DNA from: Micromonospora ferruginea
GTDB taxonomy: Bacteria; Actinomycetota; Actinomycetes; Mycobacteriales; Micromonosporaceae
Reading direction: 5' to 3'
Assembly (NCBI RefSeq): GCF_013694245.2
Contig: NZ_CP059322.2
Coordinates: 4,285,001 to 4,349,000 of the forward strand
DNA length: 64,000 nt
The translations under genes and the position numbers were made by a program. The notes below the pieces were generated by a model that saw only the letters and a list, made by a program, of their open reading frames with translations, was not told the origin of the DNA and made no database searches. Of this stretch, positions 42,951-51,472 are shown piece by piece. Within the stretch, counting starts at the first letter, position 1. The number at the start of each line of letters is the position of its first letter.

Positions 42951-43020
42951 GGGCGGGGCGGGGCGAGGCGGGGCGGGGCGGGGCGGGGCGGGCGGGCGGG
43001 GCGCGCGGGGCGCGCGGGGT
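42950..43020 (+). repeat. (GGGGC)n tract, G-quadruplex-prone
   Basis: About 70 bp of GGGGCG/GGGGC units on the plus strand, with many runs of four Gs, next to the 21-bp palindrome and ending at the 3' end of the ATPase gene. It could fold as a G-quadruplex in DNA or RNA and slow polymerases. Repeat number is likely unstable. Confidence 0.7.
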
Positions 43021-43023
43021 GGG

Positions 43024-46000
43024 TCAGAGGTGCCAGGGGACCGGGGTGGGTGGGAGGTAGCGGCAGGTGCCGCCGGTGGTGACCGAGTCACGCAGGTGGG
43101 CGGCGAGCGCCGGGTGCCGCTGCTCGATCCGCCGGAGCGTGTCCCGGATCCGGCCGGTCACCGCCTTGCGGGCCCGCTCGGCGGAGTCGCCGAGGCGGCG
43201 GGTGCGCCCGGCCAGCCCGGCGGCGGCCCGCAACTGGTCGAGCAGGGCGGCGCGTTCGGCGTCCAGGGCGGCCAGCCGCCGCTCGTCTCCGCGTACCGCC
43301 GCCCGGTCGATCTCGTCGTCGAGCCGCCGCAGGTGCTGGCGGTAGCGGGTCTTCGCCTCGTCGTCGAGCACCGGGTCGGCGCCGAGCCGTCGGGCGGCGA
43401 CCAGCTCCGCACCGGCCGCCGGGTCCAGCAGCTCCACCGCGGGCACGTCGACCCCGGGTCGGCTCAGCAGCAGCCGCAGGTCGTGCAGGCCCTTCGCGTC
43501 GGGCAGGTGCACCACCGTGCCCGCCCAGGCGAGCCGCCACACCGACCCGTCGAAGCAGAACTCGGGCCGACCCTCGGCGGCGCGACCGGCCGCGCCCGCG
43601 CCGATCGCCACGCCGGACCAGCCGCTGACGCCGGGGCCACCGTCCACGCCGGCACGGCCCGGAACAGCCGCCCCGACGGCAGCGACGGCGCCGACCGGCG
43701 GAGCCGGCGCGGAGACGTCGACCACCGCCGTGCCGGGCGCGTCCCCGCCGGAGGCGGGCGACACCCCGCCCGCACTCAGCCGCGCCACCACGTGCGTCAT
43801 GCCCAGCTCCCGCGCCTCGGCCTCCGCCCCGGCCCGCAGCCGGGCCGCCTCGGCCGCGTCGCCCGGCCCGCCGCGCCCGACCAGCGCGGTCACCAGCCCG
43901 GCCCGGGCGAGCACCGACCAGGGCCGGGCGTCGAGCCGGTCGGCGGCGTCCCGGGCCGCGGCATAGCCGGCGACTGCGTCGTCCCACCTCCGCTCGGCGG
44001 CGTCCAGCCCGGCCAGCCAGAGGTCGACCGGACCACCGATGTCGCAGCCGAACAGCGCGACCAGCCACCGCCCGCGGTGCGGCGCCAGGGCCGCCCGCGC
44101 CTCGGCGCAACGACGGGGATCGCCGGCCGCGGCCGCCGCCTGGGCCCGCAGCCGCAGCCACAGCGTCGACACCGGTCGGGGGTACGTCGTCCCGGCCGCC
44201 TCGATCCCACCGACGAGCCGCAGCAGCGTCGCGGTGTCGCCGCGCTCGGCGGCGGTGATCCCGCGCAGCAGCTCCACGTGCGGATGGTGGGCCGCGCCGG
44301 TCTGGTCGAGCAGGGCTTCGGCCTCGGTCAGTCGACCGCGCAGCAGCAGCACGGACCAGCGCAGGTGGTGCCCCATGAAGGCGTGGTCGGAGTGCTCCCA
44401 CTCGCCGTAGCGGTCCATCTCGGCGAAGTTCGCCTCGGCGGCGGCGAAGTCGCCCCGGAGCGCGTCGATGATGCCGCTGTCGATGGACGCCGCCATCCGC
44501 TGCCGGGCCACGTCGCCGGCCCGGCAGCCGTCGACGAACGCGGCCAGCTCGTGCCGGTAGCCCGGATCGCCCAGCTCCAGCAGCGCCACCCACCGCAGCG
44601 AGGTGGCCCACAGCTCGGTGTCCCGGTCACCGCCGCGGCGGGCCACCTCGCGGATCTCCGCGGTGACCACGGCCCGCTCCTGCGCGGTGCCCAGCCCCCA
44701 GGTGGTGTCGTGGCGGGCCCACAGGCTGAAGGTGAGCGCCTCGTCGTCGCGGCCGTGCCGGGCCAGCGTCTCGGTGGCGGTGATCAGGTCGGTGACCAGG
44801 GCACGCGTCGACCGCTCCGGGTCGGCCGGGCCGATCAGCCGGGCGTACGCCTCGCGGACCAGCGCGTCGGCGTCGAGGCGGCGGCGGGTGGCCGAGTGCT
44901 GGCTGCGGGCGGTGAGCGCCACCCGGGCCAGCACGGCCGGCTCGGCCAGCTCGCGGGCGAGCGCGGCGGCCTGGACGAGCAACTCCTCGGCGTCGCCAGG
45001 CGTGCCGGCGTGGTGCAGCAGCCCGGCGAACTCCATCAGGATCCGGACCCGCCGGGCCGGCTCGTCGGTGCGGCTCAGCGCACGCCGGAAGTGCCGCACC
45101 GACTCCTCCACCGCCAGCCGCCCGCCGGCGTCGCGCGCGGCGGCCACCAGCAGGTCGCCGGCGCGTACCGGATCCAGGTCGGCGCCGGCGAGCCAGGCGT
45201 GCCGGGCCAGCTCGGCCGGGATGAGCCGGCCGGCGAGCGTGTCGGAGCGGTCGACGGCCCGCACCACGGCGGCGTGCCGGGCGCGGCGGTCGTCCTCCGG
45301 CAGCCCGTCGTAGAGCGTCTCGCGGACCAGGTCGTGCACGAAGGCGAACCGGCCACCGCCGCGGGCCAGCACCAGCCGGGCGGCGGCGGCCCGGTCGAGC
45401 AGCCGGTCCACCTGCGCGGCCGGACCGGGTACGCAGGCGGCCAGCGTCTGCCGGTGGAACTCGCGACCCAGCACGGCGGCCACGGTCAGCGCCTCCACCA
45501 CCGGGGCGGGCAGTTGGTCGAGCCGGCGGCGCACCGCCTCCCGTACGCCGGGGGCGATGGTGTCGGCCAGGCCGTCGGTGTGCCAGAGCCGGGCGGTCTG
45601 CTCGACGAAGAACGGGTTGCCGCCGGTGCGGCGGTGCACCTCGTCGACGAGGCCCGCGCCGGGCTCCCGGCCGGTGGTGCGGCTGATCAGGGCGGCCACC
45701 TCGTCGCGGTCCAGGCCGGTCAGCGTCACCGTGGTGGCCTTGGCGGTCAGCGGCAGCAGCAGCGGCCCCAGCCGGTGGTCGCCGGCCTCGACCTCGGCGT
45801 CGCGGTAGGTGCCGATCAGCAGCAGCCGCTCGAACCAGGTGTGCTGGGTGGCGAACTGGAGCAGCCGCAGCGACGCCGGGTCGGCCCAGTGCAGGTCGTC
45901 GAGGACCACCACGACCGGCCGGTGCTGGGCGACCGCGACCAGCGCGCTGGTCACCGCGTCGTGCCGGTCGAACTCGGCCCGCCCGCCGTCGTCGCCCGGC

Positions 46001-46527
46001 TCGACCGGATCGCCGTCCTCGGCCGGGCCGCCCTCCGTGACCCGGCTGGCGGCGGCTCGCGGACCGTCCACGGCCCGCTCGCCGATCGGGGCGCCGTCCA
46101 CGGCCCGCTCGCCGATCGGGGCGCCGTCGGCGATGTGCTCGCCGATCGGGGCGCCGTCCACGGCCCGCTCGCCGATCGGGGCGCCGTCGGCGGTGTGCTC
46201 GCCGAGCAGGGCCGCCAGCCCGGCGTCGGCCGCCTCGCGGGCGGGCGCGGGGTCGCCGGTGGCCCGGGCCAGCCGGCGCAGCACCTGCACCCAGGGCCAG
46301 TAGTCGGGGGCGGTGTCGGAGTCCCAGCAGGCGGCGCCGAGCACCAGCGCCCCGCGCCGGCGGGCCTCGTCGGCGGCGGCCGAGACCAGGGTGGTCTTGC
46401 CAATGCCCGGCTCGCCGGTCACCAGGACCAAGCCGCCGTGGCTGTCGACCACGCGGGTCACCTCGGCACGCAGCAACCCGGCCGGGTGCTCCCGACCGAT
46501 GATCCCCTCGCCGAACCGCGGCTCCAT
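43024..46527 (-). CDS. STAND-type AAA ATPase regulator (LAL-like, no HTH)
   Basis: 1167 residues from an ATG with GGGAGG upstream. Features: an AAA/NACHT-like module (~10-330) with Walker A GEPGIGKTT (38-46) and Walker B VVVVLDDLHWAD (205-216); an arm/TPR-like helical region (~330-960); and a C-terminal domain (LAWAGTVVHLPDAKGLHDLRLL, then RRLGDSAERARKAVTGRIRDTLRRIE) shared by many actinobacterial ATPases. No HTH is seen. Residues 111-155 are four 10-residue repeats (DGAPIGERAV type) inserted between Walker A and B. The role is presumably signal-sensing or scaffolding; the target is unknown. Confidence 0.85.
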   Translation of the reverse strand: MEPRFGEGIIGREHPAGLLRAEVTRVVDSHGGLVLVTGEPGIGKTTLVSAAADEARRRGALVLGAACWDSDTAPDYWPWVQVLRRLARATGDPAPAREAADAGLAALLGEHTADGAPIGERAVDGAPIGEHIADGAPIGERAVDGAPIGERAVDGPRAAASRVTEGGPAEDGDPVEPGDDGGRAEFDRHDAVTSALVAVAQHRPVVVVLDDLHWADPASLRLLQFATQHTWFERLLLIGTYRDAEVEAGDHRLGPLLLPLTAKATTVTLTGLDRDEVAALISRTTGREPGAGLVDEVHRRTGGNPFFVEQTARLWHTDGLADTIAPGVREAVRRRLDQLPAPVVEALTVAAVLGREFHRQTLAACVPGPAAQVDRLLDRAAAARLVLARGGGRFAFVHDLVRETLYDGLPEDDRRARHAAVVRAVDRSDTLAGRLIPAELARHAWLAGADLDPVRAGDLLVAAARDAGGRLAVEESVRHFRRALSRTDEPARRVRILMEFAGLLHHAGTPGDAEELLVQAAALARELAEPAVLARVALTARSQHSATRRRLDADALVREAYARLIGPADPERSTRALVTDLITATETLARHGRDDEALTFSLWARHDTTWGLGTAQERAVVTAEIREVARRGGDRDTELWATSLRWVALLELGDPGYRHELAAFVDGCRAGDVARQRMAASIDSGIIDALRGDFAAAEANFAEMDRYGEWEHSDHAFMGHHLRWSVLLLRGRLTEAEALLDQTGAAHHPHVELLRGITAAERGDTATLLRLVGGIEAAGTTYPRPVSTLWLRLRAQAAAAAGDPRRCAEARAALAPHRGRWLVALFGCDIGGPVDLWLAGLDAAERRWDDAVAGYAAARDAADRLDARPWSVLARAGLVTALVGRGGPGDAAEAARLRAGAEAEARELGMTHVVARLSAGGVSPASGGDAPGTAVVDVSAPAPPVGAVAAVGAAVPGRAGVDGGPGVSGWSGVAIGAGAAGRAAEGRPEFCFDGSVWRLAWAGTVVHLPDAKGLHDLRLLLSRPGVDVPAVELLDPAAGAELVAARRLGADPVLDDEAKTRYRQHLRRLDDEIDRAAVRGDERRLAALDAERAALLDQLRAAAGLAGRTRRLGDSAERARKAVTGRIRDTLRRIEQRHPALAAHLRDSVTTGGTCRYLPPTPVPWHL
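46063..46197 (-). repeat. 30-bp in-frame tandem repeats inside an ATPase domain
   Basis: Four full and one partial 30-bp units encoding (R/H)(A/I)(V/A)DGAPIGE, between Walker A and Walker B of the STAND ATPase. The units are nearly identical at the DNA level, so the insert is probably recent and variable. Confidence 0.85.
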
Positions 46528-46592
46528 GACCTCCCGACGCTAGTCGACACCTCCGACAGGCGGGAACGCCATATTCGCGCCGCCGGCCCCGC

Positions 46593-46997
46593 TCAGCGGG
46601 CGTCGGTGACGACGTGCGCGCAGGCCGGGCAGGCGGCCGGGCCCTGCTCGGCGAACCACCGGCAGGTACGCCGGATCGCGCACTTCGGCAGCGTCTCCTC
46701 GGCCGGCGGGGCGGTCTCGGCGTACGAGGCGGCCATCCGGGCGCCCAGCCCGCAGTGCGAGCCGGTCCAGAAGCCGCACGACGAGGTGACGCAGGGACCG
46801 GCGAGGCGGACCTGCGACTCGACCGGCCCGCCGGAGCGGTCGACCGTGGCGAGACCCACCTCGGCCGGTACGGCCGGCGTCACATAGGCCACCCGGCCCG
46901 CCGGAGTGATCATGCCGAGGAACACCGTGGCGTTGGACGCCGGCGTGCTCGGGCACATCCGCTCCGGCGGGCCGGCGGATCGGGCGGCGTCGGTCAC
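46593..46997 (-). CDS. Eight-cysteine hypothetical protein
   Basis: 134 residues from a GTG that overlaps the stop of the preceding small gene (GTGA); the ATG at 46958 is an internal alternative. Cysteines fall at 15, 69, 74, 82, 106, 112, 123 and 126, in C-x4-C-x7-C, C-x5-C-RWF and C-PA-C groups, suggesting metal or Fe-S sites or disulfides. The segment SGGPVESQVRLAGPCVTSSCGFW suggests a beta-hairpin around the first group. There is no signal peptide, so reduced metal-binding is more likely than disulfides. Not recognised by family. It is the last gene of a coupled three-gene operon. Confidence 0.68.
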   Translation of the reverse strand: MTDAARSAGPPERMCPSTPASNATVFLGMITPAGRVAYVTPAVPAEVGLATVDRSGGPVESQVRLAGPCVTSSCGFWTGSHCGLGARMAASYAETAPPAEETLPKCAIRRTCRWFAEQGPAACPACAHVVTDAR

Positions 46998-47254
46998 CGC
47001 TGGATCCAGAACCCGATGTCGTTGATCTTCTGGCCGAGGTCCTGCGCGAGCTGGCCGTCGAGCACCCAGAGCCCGTACCACTCGGGGCGCAGCTTGATGT
47101 TTCCGTGGCCGAGGGTGAGCGGGTTGGCGAGCTTGGCGTCGGCGGTACGCAGGGCCGCCAGGCCGGCCTTCTGGATCTCGCCGGCGATCAGGGTCTGCTG
47201 GTCGGGGGTCAGGTCGACTCCGTCGACCACGAAGCGGAACTCGTTGCGGGCCAT
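46994..47254 (-). CDS. Small conserved-looking protein (86 aa)
   Basis: 86 residues from an ATG with GGAGG upstream, 13 bp after the Tat-protein stop. Sequence features: ARNEFRFVVDGVDLTPDQQ, then an amphipathic helix (IAGEIQKAGLAALRTADAK), and a Trp/Tyr-rich end (LRPEWYGLWVLDG). The pattern of a short conserved front and aromatic end next to a Cys-rich partner recalls precursor/partner pairs of natural-product systems, but there is no modification enzyme nearby. Function unknown. Confidence 0.68.
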   Translation of the reverse strand: MARNEFRFVVDGVDLTPDQQTLIAGEIQKAGLAALRTADAKLANPLTLGHGNIKLRPEWYGLWVLDGQLAQDLGQKINDIGFWIQR

Positions 47255-47267
47255 GTGCTACCTCCGG

Positions 47268-47978
47268 TCACTCGTACGATTCGGTGCCCAGCCCGCGACG
47301 CAGGCTGATCCGGGTGAAGGCCGCCCAGCCGGCGTGCGAGGCGGCGTCGGCGGGCTGTCCGGCGCGGGCGAGGGCCCGGCCGGCGTGCGCGGTCCAGCGC
47401 CCGGCGGCGGCCGGCTCCGCCCACAGTTCGCGGCAGGCGGCGACCGCGAACGCGACCTGCTCGGGCGTGCCGGTGAAGCCGGCGGGCCCGTCACCGACCC
47501 GGACCGTGCCGTCCGGGCGGGACCGCACGCTCGGGAAGTGGTGGTGCAGGCTGGCCAACGTGGCCAGGTGCGTGGCGTCGCGGCGGGCGGCGGCGAAGCC
47601 GGCGTACAGCTCGTCGTCGCGGCGGTAGCGGATCGCGTGCAGCACCAGCGCGTCGCCGGCCGGCTCGATCCGGGCGACCAGGTGCGCCGGCGTGCTCCAC
47701 GCGCGCGGCGAGTTCGCCGACCAGAACGCCAGCCAGGCGGTGAGCCGGGCGTGGAAGTCGGCCTGGATCCGGACGGCCGTGGCGGCGCCGTCGGGTGCGC
47801 GCAGCGCGGCGGCGCCGACCCGGTCGCGGGCGACCAGCGGTGATCCGGTACGGGTCGGGGCCGCCGCCGCGGCGCCGGTGGTGGTCGCGACGGCCAGGCC
47901 GGTCAGGGTGACCGCCGAGGCCGCCGCCGCGCCGGCGAGGAGTCGCCGACGGTCGAGCGCTTGTCCGTTGTCGTTCAT
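47268..47978 (-). CDS. Tat-exported hypothetical protein, first gene of a three-gene operon
   Basis: 236 residues. The twin-arginine signal DRRRLLAGAAAASAVTLTG leads into an Ala-rich h-region, with cleavage near residue 40. The mature part is mostly helical (FHARLTAWLAFWSAN, EQVAFAVAACRELWAEP), with a His-rich LASLHHHFPS stretch. No catalytic motif stands out and no family is recognised. Tat export suggests the protein folds with a cofactor before leaving the cell. The following two genes are closely coupled. Confidence 0.68.
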   Translation of the reverse strand: MNDNGQALDRRRLLAGAAAASAVTLTGLAVATTTGAAAAAPTRTGSPLVARDRVGAAALRAPDGAATAVRIQADFHARLTAWLAFWSANSPRAWSTPAHLVARIEPAGDALVLHAIRYRRDDELYAGFAAARRDATHLATLASLHHHFPSVRSRPDGTVRVGDGPAGFTGTPEQVAFAVAACRELWAEPAAAGRWTAHAGRALARAGQPADAASHAGWAAFTRISLRRGLGTESYE

Positions 47979-48126
47979 CGTCGGCCCTTCGTCGACGGCA
48001 GTGCATCGACGCTATCGACCGGAAGGGATCAGCAGAACACCCTGCGTGACGGGAGGTTGACAGCAAAGCCGGGGATTCCCGGCGGCGTGAATGACCGTTC
48101 CTGTGCCCGGTTCACGCGCGGGACGG

Positions 48127-48963
48127 TCAGGCGGGGAAGCGCTCGTGTCCGAGCACGGCGAGCAGCCGCAGCTTCTCCGCGCCCTCGCTGCGCGGCGGCG
48201 CGGTGAGCACGAGCAACGCCTGCGACTGGTCCTCGGTGAACAGCACCTGGCAGTCCAGCTCGATCGGGCCGAGTTCCGGGTGGATCAGCGTCTTGTGGTC
48301 GGCGAAGCGCTGCGCCACCTCGTGCCGGTCCCACAGCTCGGCGAACTCGGCGCTGGCCGCGCGCAACGCCCGCACCAGCTCGCCGGCGCGCGACCGGGGG
48401 CCCATCGATCCGTACGCGGCGCGCAGGTTGGCGACCTGGGCGCGGCTCTGCCGGTCGTGGTCCTCGGCCGGGTAGCGCCACCGCTCGTCGGGCCGGGTGA
48501 ACCACCGGTAGACCTCGCTGCGGGCCAGCCCGGTGTGCCCGGAACGGTCACCGAGCAGCGCGGCGGACATCCGGTTCTGCACCAGCGTCTCCCCCAGGTT
48601 CGACAGGATCAACGCCGGCGTGTCCGCCAGCCGGTCCAGCACCCGCAGCAGCGCCGGCGCGACGTGGGTGGCGGTGCCGACCGCCTCGGGCGGGCTGTGC
48701 CCGGCCACCCGGAACAGGTAGTCACGCTCGTCGCCGGTCAACCGCAGCGCCCGGGCCAGCCCGGCGAGCAGGTTCGGGCTCGGTTGCGGGCCACGCCGCT
48801 GCTCCAGCCGGGTGTAGTAGTCGGTGGCATGGCGGCGAGCGCGGCGACCTCCTCCCGCCGCAGGCCGGGTGCCCGGCGGCGGGCGCCCTCCGGCAACCCC
48901 ACGTCGCCGGGGCGCAGCGCCTCGCGGCGGCGGCGGAGGAAGTCGGCGAGGGCGGCGCGGTCC
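48127..48963 (-). pseudogene. XRE-type (MmyB-like) regulator split by a one-base frameshift
   Basis: The start ATG at 48963 gives MDRAALADFLRRRREAL...RREEVAALAAM in one frame. The remainder of the family sequence (TDYYTRLEQRRGPQPSPNLLAGLARAL, then the MmyB ligand domain to residue ~278) continues in the -1 frame from about 48828. The switch lies at the GGTGGCAT sequence 48823-48830; one missing base explains it. The C-terminal part (MmyB-like ligand-binding fold, HxxxAAYG and FADHKTLIHPELGPIELDCQVL) is otherwise intact. It is a true mutation or a sequencing error. It is divergent from an SDR gene, as is usual for this family. Confidence 0.8.
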
Positions 48964-48999
48964 ATGATCCGAGTATCCGCCGTGCGGGGGCGCGAACCA

Positions 49000-49014
49000 G
49001 GGATCCGCGATCCC
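49000..49014. promoter_or_regulatory. GGGATC-CGC-GATCCC operator candidate
   Basis: Perfect 6-3-6 palindrome, 37 bp upstream of the regulator start and 51 bp upstream of the SDR start, in a divergent gap. It is the natural place for autoregulation by the MmyB-like protein. A second GATC-centred pair flanks it. Confidence 0.4.
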
Positions 49015-49064
49015 CCGATCACGGATCTCTGCACCGTTCTCCGCCGTCGGGCCATGCTGGCGAC

Positions 49065-49832
49065 ATGGACATCTCCGGAAACACGATCTTCATTCCGGGC
49101 GCCACCAGCGGCATCGGCCTGGCGCTGGCGCTCGCCCTGCGGGACCGGGGCAACACGGTGATCGTCGGCGGGCGGCGTACCGAACTGCTCGACGAGATCG
49201 CGGCGGCCCACCCGGACCTGGACACCGTACCCATCGACACGACCGATCCGGCGAGCGTCACGGCGGCGGCCGGGACGGTGCTGGCTCGGCACCCGGACCT
49301 CAACGTCCTGGTCGCGATGGCCGGCGTCATGCGGATCGAGGACTGGCGGTCGCCGGAGACGTTCCTCGCCTCGGCCGAGGAGGTGGTGACCACGAACGTG
49401 CTCGGGCCGATCCGGCTGATCGGCGCGTTCGTCGAGCACCTGACGAAGCGGCCGGACGCCACCATCGTCACCGTCTCGTCCGGCCTGGGTTTCGTGCCGC
49501 TGCGGGTCACCCCGAGCTACAACGCCTCGAAGGCGGCGATCCACATGCTCAGCGAGTCGATCCGGCTCCAGCTCGCCGAGACCGGCGTACGGGTGGTGGA
49601 GCTGGTGCCGCCTGCGGTGCGGACCGGGCTGCTGCCCGGGCAGGAGACCAGCGAGTTCGCCATGCCGCTGGACGAGTTCGTGGCCGAGGTGGTGACGCTG
49701 CTGGAGACGCGGCCGGACGCCACCGAGATCCAGGTGGAGCGGGTGAAGCTCCTCCGGCACGCCGAGGCGCGCGGCGACTACGCCGAGGTGGTCGCCACGC
49801 TGAACGCCGCCGACCCGCACGCGGCCACCTGA
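49065..49832 (+). CDS. Short-chain dehydrogenase/reductase (DltE-like)
   Basis: 255 residues. Classical SDR: cofactor motif GATSGIGLALALALRDRG with GGRR selecting NADPH, N-A-G-like region LVAMAGVMRIED, catalytic S in IVTVSSGLGFVP, and Y-x3-K in YNASKAAIH. The subtype resembles DltE/YciK-like oxidoreductases of unknown substrate. It is divergent from the frameshifted regulator, which probably controlled it. Confidence 0.9.
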   Translation: MDISGNTIFIPGATSGIGLALALALRDRGNTVIVGGRRTELLDEIAAAHPDLDTVPIDTTDPASVTAAAGTVLARHPDLNVLVAMAGVMRIEDWRSPETFLASAEEVVTTNVLGPIRLIGAFVEHLTKRPDATIVTVSSGLGFVPLRVTPSYNASKAAIHMLSESIRLQLAETGVRVVELVPPAVRTGLLPGQETSEFAMPLDEFVAEVVTLLETRPDATEIQVERVKLLRHAEARGDYAEVVATLNAADPHAAT

Positions 49833-49856
49833 GCGCGCGCCGGGCGGCGACGTGTT

Positions 49857-49904
49857 AACCGGGGCCCCCGCCTCTACCGGAAGCGTTAAGCGGGGGCCCC
49901 TCCT
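49857..49904 (-). repeat. GGGGCCCC/CTTAAC intergenic repeat, copy 2 (reverse orientation)
   Basis: Same two-half-unit structure as the copy at 706, on the opposite strand, 25 bp after the SDR stop and just upstream of the snapalysin promoter. Here it lies between two genes in the same direction, so it may end the SDR transcript. Confidence 0.75.
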
Positions 49905-49916
49905 TCTCTCCGGGGC

Positions 49917-49944
49917 TTGATATCGATAGAAGGCTATCTATAGG
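49917..49944 (+). promoter_or_regulatory. Snapalysin promoter with overlapping AT-rich palindrome
   Basis: A -35-like TTGATA (49917-49922) and a -10-like TATAGG (49939-49944) with 16-bp spacing. The palindrome TATCGATAG-AAGG-CTATCTATA (49921-49942, one mismatch) lies between and over them, a likely repressor or activator site. AAGGAG precedes the ATG at 49982. Confidence 0.6.
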
Positions 49945-49981
49945 CTGGCGGCGTTCCCCCTACCCCCAAGGAGCGTGAACC

Positions 49982-50548
49982 ATGCGTACGCCGAAGCTGT
50001 CCCGGATCCTCGCCACCCTCGCGGCCGTGACGCTGACGGCGCTGGGCGCGGTCGCCGTCAACCCGGCACCGGCCTCCGCCGCGGTCCGCAACGTCTGCTA
50101 CAACACCAGCCAGGCCGGCCCGTTCGCCAGCTACGCGGTGCAGGCGGCGTCCATCTGGAACAACTACACCAACAACATCAACATGGCCCAGTGCGGGTCG
50201 AACCTGATGATCTACTACACCTACGGCGGCGGGTCGTACGCCCAGCGCACCAGCCTCGGCAACGGCCGCGTGGTCATCGACTACTACCAGGCCCAGCAGT
50301 ACTCGCCGCTGCGCATCATGACGCACGAGATCGGCCACATCCTCGGCCTGCCGGACAACTACAACGGCAACTGCGCCATCCTGATGTCCGGCGGCAGCGC
50401 CGGCACGAGCTGCACCAACCCGTACCCCAGCTCGGCCGAGGCCTCCCGGGTCGACTCGCTGTTCGGCTTCGCCGCCCGCAGCGCGACGCCCGCCCAGGTC
50501 TTCAGCGGTAGCTGGCCGGCCGCCACGGTGGTCGGCGCCGGTCGCTGA
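49982..50548 (+). CDS. Snapalysin-like secreted zinc metalloprotease (M7)
   Basis: 188 residues from an ATG with AAGGAG. Signal peptide (1-33, ending PASAA); the mature enzyme is ~155 residues, the usual compact snapalysin size. The catalytic motif H-E-I-G-H-I-L-G-L-P-D contains the HExxHxxGxxD zinc ligands, with a Met-turn region (ILMSGGSAGTSC) after it. Cysteines (VCYNTS, AQCGS, NGNCAI, TSCTN) pair as in the family. A minimal neutral protease secreted for protein breakdown. Regulated from the palindromic promoter. Confidence 0.92.
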   Translation: MRTPKLSRILATLAAVTLTALGAVAVNPAPASAAVRNVCYNTSQAGPFASYAVQAASIWNNYTNNINMAQCGSNLMIYYTYGGGSYAQRTSLGNGRVVIDYYQAQQYSPLRIMTHEIGHILGLPDNYNGNCAILMSGGSAGTSCTNPYPSSAEASRVDSLFGFAARSATPAQVFSGSWPAATVVGAGR

Positions 50549-50575
50549 CGGCGCACAGGTGACGGGGTCGGCGGT

Positions 50576-51472
50576 TCACCGCCGGCCCCGTCCGCGCGTC
50601 TCGGCGGCCAGGTCCGCCGCCCGCCGGCTCAGCTCCTCGACCCGCTCGCGCAGCCGGCCCGTCGAGTCGCCGTCGTCCACGCCGGACACCTCGTCGAGCA
50701 GTCCGACGTAGTCGCCGGCCAACCGCCGGTGGCCCGCACCGCCGGCGGAGTCCAGGTCGATGATCTGCTGGGCCAGCACGGCGGTGGCGGCGCCCAGCGC
50801 GGCCCGCTCGTCGGCGCGCGCGTCCCGCCCGGCCCGCCGCGCGTCGGCCAGCCGACCGGCCCGCCGCCCGCCCAGCCAGAGCACCGCCGCGCCGGCCACC
50901 ACGCCACCGACCGCGCCGACGGCCAGCAGGTAGCGGGGCAGCGACGGGCTGATGGTCCGCGCGCCGTCGGGCACCAGGCCGGTCCGGACCAGCCGGTCGT
51001 AGTTGAGCACGATCACCTTCAGCGCCTCGACCGGCCGGTCCACGAACGCGTCCGCGCCCTGGGAGATGACGCTCTCCACGACCACCGACCGGCCGATGTC
51101 GCGGGGGCTGTCGCCGCCGAGGCGGGAGCAGCCGTACGTGTCCCAGTCGTCGCCGTCGCGGCTCATCGCCAGCACCAGCGTGCCCTGGGTGGCGCGCTCG
51201 GTGTCGTCGCAGGTCCCGGCCAGATCGGTGCCCGGTGCCATGATCAGCACCACCAGCCGCCGGTTGCCGATCACCCGTTCGGCGGCGGCCCGGTCCAGGT
51301 CGACGCCGGGCGCCGCGTAGACCGACGAGGCGCGCACCTGCCGCGCCGCCGGCCCGTCGAACAGCCCACCGGACCACAGCGCCCAGCCGGCCAGCGCCAG
51401 GCAGGCCAGCACTGCCCGGCCGAACGCGGTGCCGACCAGCCGGCGCAGCCACCGCCGCGCGTCGACGCTCAC
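50576..51472 (-). CDS. Membrane protein of a three-gene operon, gene 3
   Basis: 298 residues from GTG overlapping the upstream stop (GTGA). Features: TM1 (~13-34); an extracytoplasmic segment with two cysteines (DLAGTCDDTERAT, DTYGCSRLGGD); TM2 (~187-208); then a cytosolic helical tail with an acidic region (GLLDEVSGVDDGDSTGRL) and a coiled-coil-like end. The extracellular VYAAPGVDLDRAAAERVIGNRRLVVLIMAP recalls TPM-like membrane domains, but weakly. No enzymatic motif is clear. It is translationally linked to the two genes upstream. Confidence 0.65.
   Translation of the reverse strand: MSVDARRWLRRLVGTAFGRAVLACLALAGWALWSGGLFDGPAARQVRASSVYAAPGVDLDRAAAERVIGNRRLVVLIMAPGTDLAGTCDDTERATQGTLVLAMSRDGDDWDTYGCSRLGGDSPRDIGRSVVVESVISQGADAFVDRPVEALKVIVLNYDRLVRTGLVPDGARTISPSLPRYLLAVGAVGGVVAGAAVLWLGGRRAGRLADARRAGRDARADERAALGAATAVLAQQIIDLDSAGGAGHRRLAGDYVGLLDEVSGVDDGDSTGRLRERVEELSRRAADLAAETRGRGRR

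Noticed and set aside
42928..46887. Very long open frame opposite the STAND ATPase
   Set aside because: It lies antisense to a gene with clear Walker motifs; its translation is low-complexity Gly/Arg/Val typical of high-GC shadow frames.
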